A DNA stretch of 64,000 nt from an uncultured Phycicoccus sp. (GCF_947495705.1 NZ_CANLZR010000007.1:62001-126000); one strand, 5' to 3'. Positions 25,701 to 33,932 are shown, numbered from the stretch's first letter. The notes: generated by a model not told the origin, from the letters alone. Translations and numbers: made by a program.

Positions 25701-26822
25701 GTCCCCCGTCCCGCTGGGGCTCAGCCCGGAGGCTCGGACCGACTCGATGGCCAGCGCGCCCCGCGTCGAGACGGTGGTGCGTGAGGTGCTGCCCTCGAGG
25801 GCGGTGACCGTGGGCGGCAGCGCCCGCTGCACGGCCACCGGTCCGGTGAGGAACACCTCGCCTCCCGGGGTCCGGGTGATCCCCACCTTGTCGAGCGGGC
25901 CGCTGGCCAGCGTCTCCGCGGTCACCCGGCGGCCGGCGAGGGCAGCGGCCGGCACCCGGTGGTACGTCGCGGTGGCATCGGCGCGGTCGAGGAAGACGAC
26001 GCCGCCGTCCGCGTCGGGCGTGAGCCGGAACGGCGCGTTCTCGCCGATGGCCACGAGGCGGCGGGTCCCGGTGGTGTCAAGGGTGACCAGGGCGTTGGCG
26101 TCGGCGGCGACGATCCGCTCCCCCACCGGGACGGCCGAGGTCAGCTCGCCCGGCACCGTGATGGGCTTGCGGACGGTGCCCTTCGTCGCGTCGATCCGCA
26201 CCACGCGGGTCTGGCCGCCGTCGTCGCCCTCGCGGAACTGGGTGACCACGGCATCGTCGCCGGTGCCGCAGGCAGGCGAGAAGTAGGCGAGGGTGCTCGT
26301 CAGCGGGAGCTTGGTCACCGCTCCGTCGCGGACCCGGACGACCGCCACGAACCCGCCCCGGTCGAACAGCTCGGCCTTGTTCGTCGCGACCCGCGGGGCG
26401 TAGGCGACGACGACCGAGCGGCCGTCCCCGGTCATGCACGCGTTGCCGATCCACGCGTCCGCCTCGACCCCGGGCTCCGCCAGCGTCGCCAGGGTGCGCC
26501 AGGCGTACCCGTCCTCGGCGCGAGCCGCCAGGACGTGCAGCCCCTTGCCGTCGCCGGACGTCGTCCACGCCGTGTCCTCGGAGCGGCGGTGACCCTTGCC
26601 CAGCACCGTGTCGCGCTGGTCCGCGGGCACCTCGACCCGGCCTTCCGTGGGCACCGGACGAGGACGCTCGGCCACCACCGCCCCCCGAGGAGCTGTGCGT
26701 TCTCGCGGGTCGGCCGCGGCAGGGGTGGCCGATGCGGCTCCCTGACCGGCCACCACGCTCGAGAGCAGGAGAGATGCCGCAGCGGCGGCGAGCACGAGAC
26801 GGGGATGCGGGGCGGCGCGCAT
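22788..26822 (-). CDS. Secreted multi-module protein: lytic-transglycosylase-like, golvesin-like and SGNH/GDSL hydrolase
   Basis: 1,344 residues. Signal peptide MRAAPHPRLVLAAAAASLLLSSVVA; a strand-rich, propeller-like region (about 60-430); a lysozyme/transglycosylase-like region (VFLGVIAQESNMWMAPG near 511, CGYGVTQITDGM near 568, NWFYAVWAYNSG near 640). A golvesin-C-terminal-like beta domain follows (about 860-1015, FWYTHTRTADLRGGSMDITGTWTLN). Last comes an SGNH hydrolase with block I MGDSYSSGEGG near 1022, GGND near 1149 and the Asp-His end block SFHPKVDGYAHYA near 1320. Catalytic Ser, Asp and His all appear present. Probably acts on cell wall or extracellular polymer. Start ATG 26822 is the signal-peptide Met. 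Confidence 0.8.
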   Translation of the reverse strand: MRAAPHPRLVLAAAAASLLLSSVVAGQGAASATPAAADPRERTAPRGAVVAERPRPVPTEGRVEVPADQRDTVLGKGHRRSEDTAWTTSGDGKGLHVLAARAEDGYAWRTLATLAEPGVEADAWIGNACMTGDGRSVVVAYAPRVATNKAELFDRGGFVAVVRVRDGAVTKLPLTSTLAYFSPACGTGDDAVVTQFREGDDGGQTRVVRIDATKGTVRKPITVPGELTSAVPVGERIVAADANALVTLDTTGTRRLVAIGENAPFRLTPDADGGVVFLDRADATATYHRVPAAALAGRRVTAETLASGPLDKVGITRTPGGEVFLTGPVAVQRALPPTVTALEGSTSRTTVSTRGALAIESVRASGLSPSGTGDDPTQLQRPVEIRTTVRATGAHPAFVVTPSSGTTEAAADVHPSLRARPAAGDDARVAAAGSPTNPVEDERYCSVARNDVRNQTMQPKPRQVEWAVNQAVRGVLTTSRPSNWKNLGMPAYTPQGLFPSRALSGGGYVPSQVFLGVIAQESNMWMAPGSVVPGVTGNPLIGNYYGLEIYDASSANDWDIDFTQADCGYGVTQITDGMRLAGRTKPGETALPYDSQRAAALDFAANVAGGLRILQDKWNQTRNAGLTINNGDVNKIENWFYAVWAYNSGFYPQSSASSYNGAWGVGWLNNPVNPKYPANRAPFLEYTYEDARNPQQWPYPEKVMGWAGHPVEILESPGTLVAGYRAAWWNGDATTGPANRAAVKPPVTQFCTSANDCEPGAKYTPNDPAVVGEPAGPCAHKNAAGQYDLRCWSHIPSTWKSDCSYSCGNALLRFSEGYAYQEDGTAYPPNCALGGLPAGALVIDDQADSAPIVRPGCSRPHTNQGTFSLTFAADGNGEYPSKTDLHQLGAGFSGHFWYTHTRTADLRGGSMDITGTWTLNRSLTQWARVFVHMPDHGAHTQQARYEVDLGNGTRTRVVLQRVMNNKWVSLGSFPFNGTPKVRLVSNTYDGDDGSSPIENEDIAWDAVAFQPLSAKPSNIVVSMGDSYSSGEGGSADGGVNYYNESDNNGNDPEARNACHRSTQTWSRRATIAGTTGTIGSLSDARSSQVEHHLIACSGAQTEQLLPFHTVGATKPANSWGQTGRGQYGELSQLDKGFLDVDTTLVTFSIGGNDSRFGDVIAECIIFAGLKKCQDAQLPGSSVPAGEEIPELIRGKVEDSIVTVLAEVRKKAPNAKVLLMGYPPLFEGEGQCVPGVGTGEAPWLNEMGELLLVHMQEAVDRANAAAGTTYVWFSNPSAPFAGEAVCGNPETIHGIVASWNRTAGEATLPSSGEGAQPSQQSFHPKVDGYAHYATSMNTTLRQMGL

Positions 26823-26993
26823 GGCTGACTCTTTCGGTCGGGGCTCGGCGGGTACCGAGGCGGCCAGCGTCGCGAGGTGGGTCCGCCCGGTGGAAGGCTC
26901 GCTGCCGCACCGGCATAAGCCCGGCGGCTCCGGCATAGCCCGCGCCGGCCTGCGGCTCGGCGGGGCTGTCTCCCCTCCCCCTCTCCGTTCAGG

Positions 26994-27386
26994 TCAGGGC
27001 TCGCCGATGTCCGCAGCGATCTCCCAGACATTGCCTGCCGGGTCGGCGAGCGCGGCCGTGCGGCGCCCCCAGGGGCGGTCGACGGGCCCGTTGAGGAACG
27101 ACGCCCCTCGCCCGGACAGTTCCTCGTACGCGGTGTCGACGTCGTCGACCTTGATCGTGAACAGCGCCCGTGCCCCCGTCGCGCCGCCCACCGTTGCCGG
27201 CTCCACCAGGGTCGGGGCGTGGTCGACCTGCAGGAGGTTGACCATGAGGTTCGAGAACTGCACGACGGCGGATGCGTCGTCGGCGAAGACGACCTCGGTA
27301 CCGAGGACGTCGACGTAGAAGACCCTCGCCGCGTCGACATCCTCGACGAACAGGGTCACGACCTCGAGCACGGCGAAGTCGCTCAT
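26994..27386 (-). CDS. VOC (glyoxalase/bleomycin-resistance) family protein
   Basis: 130-residue vicinal-oxygen-chelate protein: two beta-alpha-beta-beta-beta modules, first LEVVTLFVEDVDAARVFYVDVLGTEVVF, second ALFTIKVDDVDTAYEELSGRGASFLNGP...AALADPAGNVWEIA. Glu of NVWEIA is the usual last metal ligand. The first-module His ligand is not obvious, so enzymatic activity is uncertain. ATG 27386 has GGAGG 6 nt upstream. Neighbours give no pathway. Confidence 0.85.
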   Translation of the reverse strand: MSDFAVLEVVTLFVEDVDAARVFYVDVLGTEVVFADDASAVVQFSNLMVNLLQVDHAPTLVEPATVGGATGARALFTIKVDDVDTAYEELSGRGASFLNGPVDRPWGRRTAALADPAGNVWEIAADIGEP

Positions 27387-27456
27387 GAAGCCTCCGGTCT
27401 TCTGCCACAGGGCATCGTGGTGGGACGAGGGCCCCGGCGGTTGAACCTCACGCCCC

Positions 27457-28152
27457 TCACCGTGGCCCGCGCCCGAGGTAGACGGTGTTCGTCGACTCGC
27501 CGCCGGTCAGGGGGTTCGGAAAGGTCACGACGTGCGCGTCGGCGTGCTCGAACGCCACGCCGAGCCGGTCCAGGAACTCGGGCTCGGGCGGCTCGTCGGA
27601 CCACAGGGCCAGCACCCCGCCCCCGACGAGCATCGCGCCGGCCGCCCGGAGGCCCGGCACCGTGTAGAAGTCGCCGTGGTCCGAGCGCAGCAACCAGTCA
27701 GGGGCGTGGTCGATGTCGACGAGCAGCGCGTCGTACGGTCGCCCACCCCGCCCGGACCTGACCAGGTCGAAGAAGTCGTCCCGCTCGAGCCGGACCCGGG
27801 GGTCGGCCGCCAGCCCCCGGGTGTCGTCGAACAGCTCCCGCCGATGCCAGCCGATGACCGGCTCGAGCGCCTCGATGACGACGAGCTCGGCGACCCGCGG
27901 ATCGGCGGCAGCCGTCCACGCCGTGTATCCGAGGCCGAGCCCGCCGACGAGCACCCTGAGCCGGTCCCCCGTGACCGCCTCGAGCCCGAGCCGCGCGAGC
28001 TCGCGCTCGCCCTCGGTGAACTGGCTCGACATGAGGAAGTCCTCGTCGAGCTTCACCTCGTGGACCTCCCTGGACGTCACAGGGTCGACCCGCCGGCGCA
28101 GGCTGATCGTCCCCCACTCCGTGTCGCTCCAGTCGAGCTCCTCGATCCGCAT
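27457..28152 (-). CDS. Spermidine synthase-like SAM-dependent aminopropyl/methyltransferase-fold protein
   Basis: 231 residues with a Rossmann nucleotide site LVGGLGLGYTAW (about 68-79), acidic strand-end VVIEALEPVIGWHRREL, LERDDFFDLV and DALLVDIDHAPDWLL, as in the spermidine synthase superfamily. The N-terminal strand EWGTISLRRRVDPVTSREVHEVKLDEDFLMSS is typical of actinobacterial spermidine-synthase-like proteins, which often lack polyamine activity. No speD or other polyamine gene is near. TACGCT 6 nt before ATG 28152 suggests a leaderless mRNA. Confidence 0.8.
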   Translation of the reverse strand: MRIEELDWSDTEWGTISLRRRVDPVTSREVHEVKLDEDFLMSSQFTEGERELARLGLEAVTGDRLRVLVGGLGLGYTAWTAAADPRVAELVVIEALEPVIGWHRRELFDDTRGLAADPRVRLERDDFFDLVRSGRGGRPYDALLVDIDHAPDWLLRSDHGDFYTVPGLRAAGAMLVGGGVLALWSDEPPEPEFLDRLGVAFEHADAHVVTFPNPLTGGESTNTVYLGRGPR

Positions 28153-28158
28153 CCTCGC

Positions 28159-28164
28159 AGCGTA
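28159..28164 (-). promoter_or_regulatory. -10-like hexamer TACGCT, leaderless start of the spermidine-synthase-like gene
   Basis: TACGCT, 6 nt, then ATG at 28152; no ribosome site. Confidence 0.45.
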
Positions 28165-28177
28165 GAGGCCGGGAGCG

Positions 28178-28204
28178 GGGTGGCGGCCCCTCGCGCCGCC
28201 ACCC
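28178..28204 (-). terminator. Hairpin terminator of the c-di-GMP/glycosyltransferase operon
   Basis: Perfect 10-bp stem GGGTGGCGGC/GCCGCCACCC with a 7-nt loop, 9 nt after the stop of the last operon gene (28213). Confidence 0.65.
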
Positions 28205-28212
28205 GGCCCGGG

Positions 28213-28428
28213 TCAGCGCGTCGAGTCGGGGTGGATGCTGCGGGTCTGGGAGCGGGCGTAGCTGCGCGGGAGCCAGTCCTGCGGGTAGACCTTCGGCAGG
28301 ACCTTGGCGACCGCCAGCGCGAGGTACATGACGGTGTTGATGGCGACGAAGACGCCGAGCACCCCGAACCATCCCGATGCGAGCACCGTCTCGGGCAGCA
28401 GGATCCCGGCGGGCAGAGCGGCGCTCAT
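28213..28428 (-). CDS. Small membrane protein coupled to the glycosyltransferase gene
   Basis: 71 residues with one or two hydrophobic stretches (ILLPETVLASGWFGVLGVFVAINTVMYLALAVAKVLP) and a basic C-terminus (DWLPRSYARSQTR). Its ATG overlaps the glycosyltransferase stop (ATGA), so translation is coupled. By position and topology it could be a small partner of the synthase, comparable in place to PgaD or IcaD, but I see no clear sequence match. Confidence 0.65.
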   Translation of the reverse strand: MSAALPAGILLPETVLASGWFGVLGVFVAINTVMYLALAVAKVLPKVYPQDWLPRSYARSQTRSIHPDSTR

Positions 28429-29873
28429 CGACGCTCACCTCCCTCGACGAGGGCGCGGCTGTCGGGCGTCTTGACCACGTGCTGCCACTCCGGGCGCCGC
28501 CCGGCGAGGATGTCGGCGACCCCGCGCAGGTACACGAGGTTGAGGACGGTGGCGTAGACGAGCTCGGGGAAGAGCAACAGACCCAGGAAGCGTGCCCGCC
28601 ACCCCCCGGCCCAGACGCTGACGACCCGCTCGACGACGAACACGGCGCCGACCCCGAGCCAGAACGGGAAGATCACCGCGTCGTCGAGGGCGACGGCCAT
28701 GACGACGATGAGCGCGAAGTACGAGCTGAGGGCCACGACCCCGTACCCGATCCCCAGCTGCTGCGCCCAGTACCTCAGGGTCTGGGGGGTCAGGCCGTAC
28801 GCACCGAGGTTCTCGAGGGCACCCCGCTGCCAGCGCAGCCGCTGGTTCCAGAGGGCCTGCCACGTCGGCATCACCTCGGTGACGACCGAGCACTGCTGCG
28901 GCGAGATCATGAGCGCGCCGAGCGACTTCAGCGCCAGGGTCAGCTCGTTGTCCTCGGTGAGCGCCGCCGTGTCGTAGACGTCACCGTGGCGGCCGGGCAG
29001 GGCACGGCCCCGCTGGGCCGCGACCTCGCGCAGCGCACCGGAGCGGAACACGGACGCGGTCCCGGTGAGCACGAACACCCGCCCGCGCCGACGCCGGATC
29101 TCACGGCTGTACCGGGTGTACTCGTTGCGCTGCAGCTGCCCGAGCAGGCCGGCACCCTCCTCACCGTAGAAGAGGCCCCCGACGGCCATGAGCGCACGGT
29201 CCTCGGCCATCCGGCTCCGCACGGCGGTGAGGTAGCCCTGGTCCAGGACCGTGTCGGCGTCCATGACCATGACGCAGTCGTTCTCCCCGAGGTCCGGGAG
29301 CAGCCGGGCCAGCGCCTGGTTGAGCGCCCCGGCCTTCTTGTGGCTGTTCCGGACGCTGCGGAACACCTCGGCGCCCAGGAGCCGCGCGATGTCCTCGGTG
29401 TCGTCGGTGCAGTTGTCCGCGACGACGACGATCCGGTCCGGCGGGTCCGCCTGCTCGAACAGCGAGGTGAGGGTGGCGCCGATGCGGTCCTCCTCGTTGT
29501 GGGCCGGGATGAGCACGGTGACCGTGACGGGGCCCAGGTACACCCCGGCCGTCCGCGCCATGACGGGCTTCGGCGCGAGGGGGGTCGTCCCGATGTCCTC
29601 GGACCGGCGGTAGCGCGTGGCGATGCGCCGCTCGATGGCCGCGACCCCCGCGGCGAGCAGCAGCGCGATGGCGATGGCGATGGCGATCATCGAGGTCGAG
29701 GGGGCCCGGGTGTCGTAGAGGACCCGCCAGACCCCGAAGAGGAGCCCCTCGCGGGTCTCCACCTGGCCGGTGTCCGAGAGCATGAGCCCGAACACCAACA
29801 TGAGCCCGGCGAAGATGGCCATTCCGAGGACGACCACACCCACCCCTCGCTCCAAACGACGTGAGCCCTTCAT
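28425..29873 (-). CDS. Processive glycosyltransferase, family 2 (cellulose/poly-GlcNAc synthase-like)
   Basis: 482 residues. Two N-terminal transmembrane helices (about 10-32 and 58-78), a cytosolic GT2 domain (VTVLIPAHNEEDRI near 118; DAD motif MVMDADTVLDQGY near 200; TEDNELT near 307; QRLRWQRG near 345), then four more membrane helices. D, DxD, TED and QxxRW are the full set of a processive beta-glycan synthase such as BcsA or PgaC. No PilZ domain is fused. The start overlaps the stop of the c-di-GMP enzyme (ATGA), and the next small membrane gene overlaps its own stop, so three genes form one unit. Likely product is an exopolysaccharide; sugar not determinable. Confidence 0.88.
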   Translation of the reverse strand: MKGSRRLERGVGVVVLGMAIFAGLMLVFGLMLSDTGQVETREGLLFGVWRVLYDTRAPSTSMIAIAIAIALLLAAGVAAIERRIATRYRRSEDIGTTPLAPKPVMARTAGVYLGPVTVTVLIPAHNEEDRIGATLTSLFEQADPPDRIVVVADNCTDDTEDIARLLGAEVFRSVRNSHKKAGALNQALARLLPDLGENDCVMVMDADTVLDQGYLTAVRSRMAEDRALMAVGGLFYGEEGAGLLGQLQRNEYTRYSREIRRRRGRVFVLTGTASVFRSGALREVAAQRGRALPGRHGDVYDTAALTEDNELTLALKSLGALMISPQQCSVVTEVMPTWQALWNQRLRWQRGALENLGAYGLTPQTLRYWAQQLGIGYGVVALSSYFALIVVMAVALDDAVIFPFWLGVGAVFVVERVVSVWAGGWRARFLGLLLFPELVYATVLNLVYLRGVADILAGRRPEWQHVVKTPDSRALVEGGERR

Positions 29874-32800
29874 CAGACGTCTCCTCCGACCATCAGTGCG
29901 TGCTGTGTGCCTGACCGGCTGGGCCCTGCGGTGGTCCACTGCGACGAGCCGCCGGCCAGGTGACGCTCGACGAACACGTCGAACGGCACCGGCTCGCCGA
30001 TGAGATACCCCTGCGCGTAGTCGACCCCGAGCTCGCGGACGACCTCGAGGACCGCCTCCTCCGCGACGAACTCGGCCACGGTCTCCTTGCCGAGGTTGCG
30101 GGCGACGCCGACGATCGACCGGAGGATGGCCCGGTCGACGGCGGAGGTGTGGGCGCCCACGACGAACTCCCCGTCGATCTTCACGATGTCGAAGGGGAGG
30201 TGCTTGAGGTAGTAGAAGGACCCGAAGCCGGCACCGAAGTCGTCGATGGCGACCCGGGTGCCCATCGCGCCCAGACGCTGGCTGAACGCCCGCGCGGCGG
30301 CCACGTCGGCCACCGCGGCGGTCTCGGTGGCCTCGACGACGACCTTGTGGGGGGCGACGCCGTGCCGACGCAGCGCTTCGACGAACTCGTGCTCCACCGA
30401 CGCGTCGCCGATCGAGTGGCCCGACAGGTTGATCTCGAGGGTGAGCTCCGGAGCGAGGCCGTGCAGCCGGGAGAGCATGGCGACGGCGTTGCGCACGACC
30501 CAGCGGTCGAGGTCCGGGGCCAGCCCGGCGCGCTCCGCGATGTGGACGAAGCGCCCGGGCGCCACCGGGTGGCCGCGGTCGACGAGCCGCAGCAGCGCCT
30601 CGGCGGCGACGATTCGGTTGGACCGCACGTCGAGGATCGGCTGCAGGTACAGCTCGAACTTGTCGTGCTCGATGGCCGACTCGATCCGCGACATCCACTC
30701 CAGGCGCGCCCCGGAGCGCGGCTGCTGGGTGCCGGAGGCGTCGAGGACGGCGTACCGGTTGCGCCCCGCGTCCTTGGCGTCGTAGAGCAGCATGTCGGCG
30801 AGCGCGAGCGGGTCCACCGACTGCTGGGCGGCCGCGGCGAAGGTGACGACGCCGACGCTCGCTGTGACCCGCCGCTTGACCCCTTCGAGCCTGGAGCAGT
30901 GCGCCCGCACCCGCTGCACGAGCGCCTCGGCGACCGCCTCGGCTCCGGCGAGGTCGGCGTCCGGCAGCAGGACCGCGAACTCGTCGCCGCCGAGCCGGGC
31001 GACGAGGTCGCTCACCCGCAGGTTGTCGCGCAGGAGCGAGGCCGTCGACACGATGAGCTGGTCACCGGCGTCGTGCCCCATCGTGTCGTTGACCTCCTTG
31101 AAGTGGTCGAGGTCGACGAGGAGCAGGGCCCCGGTGGCTCCACGCCGCTGGCACTGGCGCAGGTGCTCGTCGAGCACCTGGTCGAAGCGGCGGCGGTTCG
31201 GCAGCCCGGTGAGCGCGTCGTGGTCGGCGAGGTAGGTGAGCCGCTCCTCGTACCGGCGCCGGTCCGAGAAGTCGACGACGTTGACGAGGATGACCTCGTC
31301 GGCCTCGTCGGAGGCCGTGAGCACCCGGCTCGTCAGCGAGACGTGGGCGTCCTCCGTCACGGCGCTCTCGATCGTCCAGTCGCCCACGAGCAGCTCGCCC
31401 GGCACGGCAAGCGTCCGCTCGAGGTACACCCGCATCTTCTGCCGGTGGGTCGGCGACAGGTCCTCGAACCGCATCCCGACGATCTGCTCGACGGTGCGCC
31501 CGGCGAGGCTCGCGAGCGAGTCGTTCACCTGCAGCACACGCCCGTCGACGTCGAGCACCGCGACGCCGTGCGGGGCGTCCGAGATGAGTCGCTCGGTGCG
31601 CTCACGTTCGGCCTCGAGCGCGCGGATCCGCGCGTGGTCGTCCGAGACGTCGCGGAAGACGAGGAGCACCCGGTCGGGCAGGCCGTAGACCCCGGTGTCG
31701 AGCATCGGCACTGCGTCGACGGCGACGATCCGGGGCTCCTCGAGGTCGGGGTCGTCGGTGACGACGAGGGCGCCGCGCACCGTCTCGCCCGCGAGGGCTC
31801 GCACGAACGGCCGCTCCTCGGTCGGGATCTCCGACCCGTCGAGATAGCGCTCCACGAGGGTCTGCGAGAGGGGGCGGCTCACGCCGTCGACGAGGACGGA
31901 GTCGCCGCTGTCCCCGCTTGCGACCCAGCGCGCCGCGGCCTCGTTGTGCATGAGGATGTCCCCGCGGCGGTTGATGACGAGGATCCCGTCCGGGATGGTC
32001 TCGGTGATCACGCGCAGGTCCTGGGCGTGCAGGCTCGCGTAGCTCGCCGCGTCGGCCACCTCATGGAGCAGCTGGTCGCGTTCCCGCTGCACCGTGGCCA
32101 CCATGATGGCGAGCCCGACCGCCATGAGCATGTAGGTCTGGATGCTCGCGGCCGCTGCGAAGTCGCTGCCGATCCGATCGAACGGCCCGGTCCGGACGCC
32201 GTGGGCGAGGCCGAGGACGAGGACGAGGCTGCCCGTCGCGACGAGGAGGCCCTGGACGGCGGCGAGGGGGAGCGGCAGCCGGATCCCGGACCAGAAGACG
32301 AGGGCGAACGGGAGGAACCCGAGCGGGAGGTTCTGACCCGGCCCGAAGACGAACCACAGCACCCCGGCCGTCGCGAGGACCATCGTCAGGCCCTCGACCA
32401 CCAGACGTCGGGTGACGAGCCCGACCCCGGCGCGCATCGTCAGCCCGGGCGCCGCGATGACGATGACGGCGGCGGCGTTGCGGATCAGCCAGCCGACGAA
32501 GCTGCCCCCGGTCACGGGAACCCCGGCGACGAGGAGACCGAGCATCCCGAACGCGGCGCTCGCGGTGACCGCGACCGTCGTCGCGGCGAGGAAGCGGTAG
32601 AAGTCGGCGAGGCTGACCAGCGTGTTGCGGCGTGGCGTTGCACCCTCGCCGCGGCGCCGGTCCCACGACATGACCCCCCGGACGCCCACCCCGATGACGG
32701 CGTTCGCGACTCCGAGGAAGACCGCAGCAGCCGGCGGGAACCCGGTGACGGCGTTGCCCAGCGTCGCGAGGACCGCGACGAGGGCGCCGACGAGGAGCAC

Positions 32801-32953
32801 CTCGCGACGCGTCGCCGCGTACAGACCCCAGAGGGCCGCGATCCCCGCCGGCGGCCAGAACAGCGCGAGCCCGGTGTCGGGCAGCACGGTGAGACGCGCG
32901 GCGGCGATGGAGAGCGCGAACGCGATGGCGAACAGCGCAGTCCGGATTGGCAT
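29873..32953 (-). CDS. Membrane c-di-GMP turnover protein: MASE1-PAS-PAS-GGDEF-EAL
   Basis: 1,026 residues. About eight N-terminal membrane helices of the MASE1 type (residues 1-300), two PAS domains (about 325-440 and 455-570), a GGDEF domain (about 580-735) and an EAL domain (about 755-1010). RLGGDEFAVLLPD is an intact active loop and RVSD five residues before it is a complete inhibitory I-site. The EAL domain has AAEALLRL, LEINLSG, and IDDFGAGFGSFYYLKHLPFDIVKIDG, so both synthesis and breakdown look possible. ATG 32953 is preferred because AGGA sits 8 nt before it and MASE1 begins at once. First gene of an operon with the glycan synthase. Confidence 0.93.
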   Translation of the reverse strand: MPIRTALFAIAFALSIAAARLTVLPDTGLALFWPPAGIAALWGLYAATRREVLLVGALVAVLATLGNAVTGFPPAAAVFLGVANAVIGVGVRGVMSWDRRRGEGATPRRNTLVSLADFYRFLAATTVAVTASAAFGMLGLLVAGVPVTGGSFVGWLIRNAAAVIVIAAPGLTMRAGVGLVTRRLVVEGLTMVLATAGVLWFVFGPGQNLPLGFLPFALVFWSGIRLPLPLAAVQGLLVATGSLVLVLGLAHGVRTGPFDRIGSDFAAAASIQTYMLMAVGLAIMVATVQRERDQLLHEVADAASYASLHAQDLRVITETIPDGILVINRRGDILMHNEAAARWVASGDSGDSVLVDGVSRPLSQTLVERYLDGSEIPTEERPFVRALAGETVRGALVVTDDPDLEEPRIVAVDAVPMLDTGVYGLPDRVLLVFRDVSDDHARIRALEAERERTERLISDAPHGVAVLDVDGRVLQVNDSLASLAGRTVEQIVGMRFEDLSPTHRQKMRVYLERTLAVPGELLVGDWTIESAVTEDAHVSLTSRVLTASDEADEVILVNVVDFSDRRRYEERLTYLADHDALTGLPNRRRFDQVLDEHLRQCQRRGATGALLLVDLDHFKEVNDTMGHDAGDQLIVSTASLLRDNLRVSDLVARLGGDEFAVLLPDADLAGAEAVAEALVQRVRAHCSRLEGVKRRVTASVGVVTFAAAAQQSVDPLALADMLLYDAKDAGRNRYAVLDASGTQQPRSGARLEWMSRIESAIEHDKFELYLQPILDVRSNRIVAAEALLRLVDRGHPVAPGRFVHIAERAGLAPDLDRWVVRNAVAMLSRLHGLAPELTLEINLSGHSIGDASVEHEFVEALRRHGVAPHKVVVEATETAAVADVAAARAFSQRLGAMGTRVAIDDFGAGFGSFYYLKHLPFDIVKIDGEFVVGAHTSAVDRAILRSIVGVARNLGKETVAEFVAEEAVLEVVRELGVDYAQGYLIGEPVPFDVFVERHLAGGSSQWTTAGPSRSGTQHALMVGGDV

Positions 32954-33117
32954 GTGATGGTCCTGGATCCGTGAGCGGGATCCCCTGCAGACAGCCCCCA
33001 TTCTGTCCGCCCCCGCGCGCGCGGGCCAGCGGTGGGGTCAGAACCGACCGACCGGCGGGACAAAGTGTGACCGAATGGCCATCGCGCGCTGGGGCGACAG
33101 CACCCTCATGGCACGCG

Positions 33118-33152
33118 GAGACGCCCCGGACCGCAGGGGTCCGGGGCGTCTC
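33118..33152 (-). terminator. Hairpin terminator of the NlpC/P60 gene
   Basis: Perfect 15-bp stem GAGACGCCCCGGACC with its complement and a 5-nt loop, 10 nt after the stop codon at 33162. Confidence 0.85.
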
Positions 33153-33161
33153 GCGGCGTGA

Positions 33162-33917
33162 TCAGAAGCGGCCGTAGCCGCTGACTCCGGAGAAGAGCGG
33201 GGACTCCTCGGTGACCTCACCCGGCTTGCCGGAGTGGACCATCATCCCGTTGCCGGTGTAGATGCCGACGTGCCACGCGGGCGATCCGAAGAAGACCAGG
33301 TCGCCGGGCTGCGGGTTGCTGACGGGGGTGGCCGCGGCCTGCTGCTGGGCCGCCGTGCGCGGCAGTGAGGTGCCCGCCTGGGCGAAGACGTAGGAGGTGA
33401 AGCCCGAGCAGTCGAAGCCGCTGCTGGGGCTGGTTCCGCCGTAGACGTACGGGATGCCGAGCAGGCTGCGGGCGATGCCGACGACTCCGGTGGCGGCCGG
33501 CGGGACGGTGACCGTGGGCGTGCGGGTAGCGGACCGGCTGGCCCCGGCGTCGGCGCGCTGCTCGACGGCGCGCTCGACCGGCTTGGGCTTGGGCTTCGCG
33601 ACCGCCGTCACACCGTCGACGCCCACGGTCTCGGCCCGGACCGGTGCCGCGGCGGTGGGGGCGACGAGCGCCGGGGCGGCGACGAGGGCGCGTGGGGACC
33701 CGGCCGCCTGCGCCGGGGCCGGCGCGGCCTGCGTCTCGGTGCCGAGCCGCGCTGCCTGGGCCGGCAGCGCGACGGCGGCCACGAGCCCGCCGGAGGCGGC
33801 GAGGACGGCCGAGGCCCTCACGCCGTTCTCGCCCGCGGTGCGGACGATGAACGAGAGCTCGGCCAGGGGGCTGTAGCGGGCAGCAGGACGGTGCCGCCCG
33901 ACGGGGTGCTCGGACAC
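33162..33917 (-). CDS. Secreted NlpC/P60 (C40) cell-wall endopeptidase
   Basis: 251 residues. N-terminal signal region with core ASAVLAASGGLVAAVALPAQAA, an Ala/Pro linker containing VGVDGVTAVAKPKPKP, and a C-terminal NlpC/P60 domain (about 142-251). The catalytic Cys is in GFDCSGFTSYVF (near residue 169), His in AWHVGIYTG and the third polar residue is His in MMVHSGK. It should cleave peptidoglycan stem peptides. Start: GTG 33917 has GGAGAGG 6 nt upstream, whereas ATG 33932 would place that ribosome site inside the coding region. A ydaO leader lies directly upstream, so c-di-AMP should control it. Confidence 0.92.
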   Translation of the reverse strand: MSEHPVGRHRPAARYSPLAELSFIVRTAGENGVRASAVLAASGGLVAAVALPAQAARLGTETQAAPAPAQAAGSPRALVAAPALVAPTAAAPVRAETVGVDGVTAVAKPKPKPVERAVEQRADAGASRSATRTPTVTVPPAATGVVGIARSLLGIPYVYGGTSPSSGFDCSGFTSYVFAQAGTSLPRTAAQQQAAATPVSNPQPGDLVFFGSPAWHVGIYTGNGMMVHSGKPGEVTEESPLFSGVSGYGRF

Positions 33918-33932
33918 AGTGGACCTCTCCAT

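Noticed and set aside
26823-26993. Possible riboswitch leader before the giant SGNH gene
   Set aside because: Despite short repeats, none of the conserved blocks of ydaO, GEMM or other leaders I know is present.
29960-32974. 1,004-codon plus-strand ORF opposite the MASE1-PAS-GGDEF-EAL gene
   Set aside because: Its translation is low-complexity (Arg, Gly, Asp, Val, Glu) and antisense to a gene with intact motifs; a GC-driven shadow.
33917-33932. ATG 33932 as start of the NlpC/P60 gene
   Set aside because: The sequence after it, GGAGAGG, is the ribosome site of GTG 33917.
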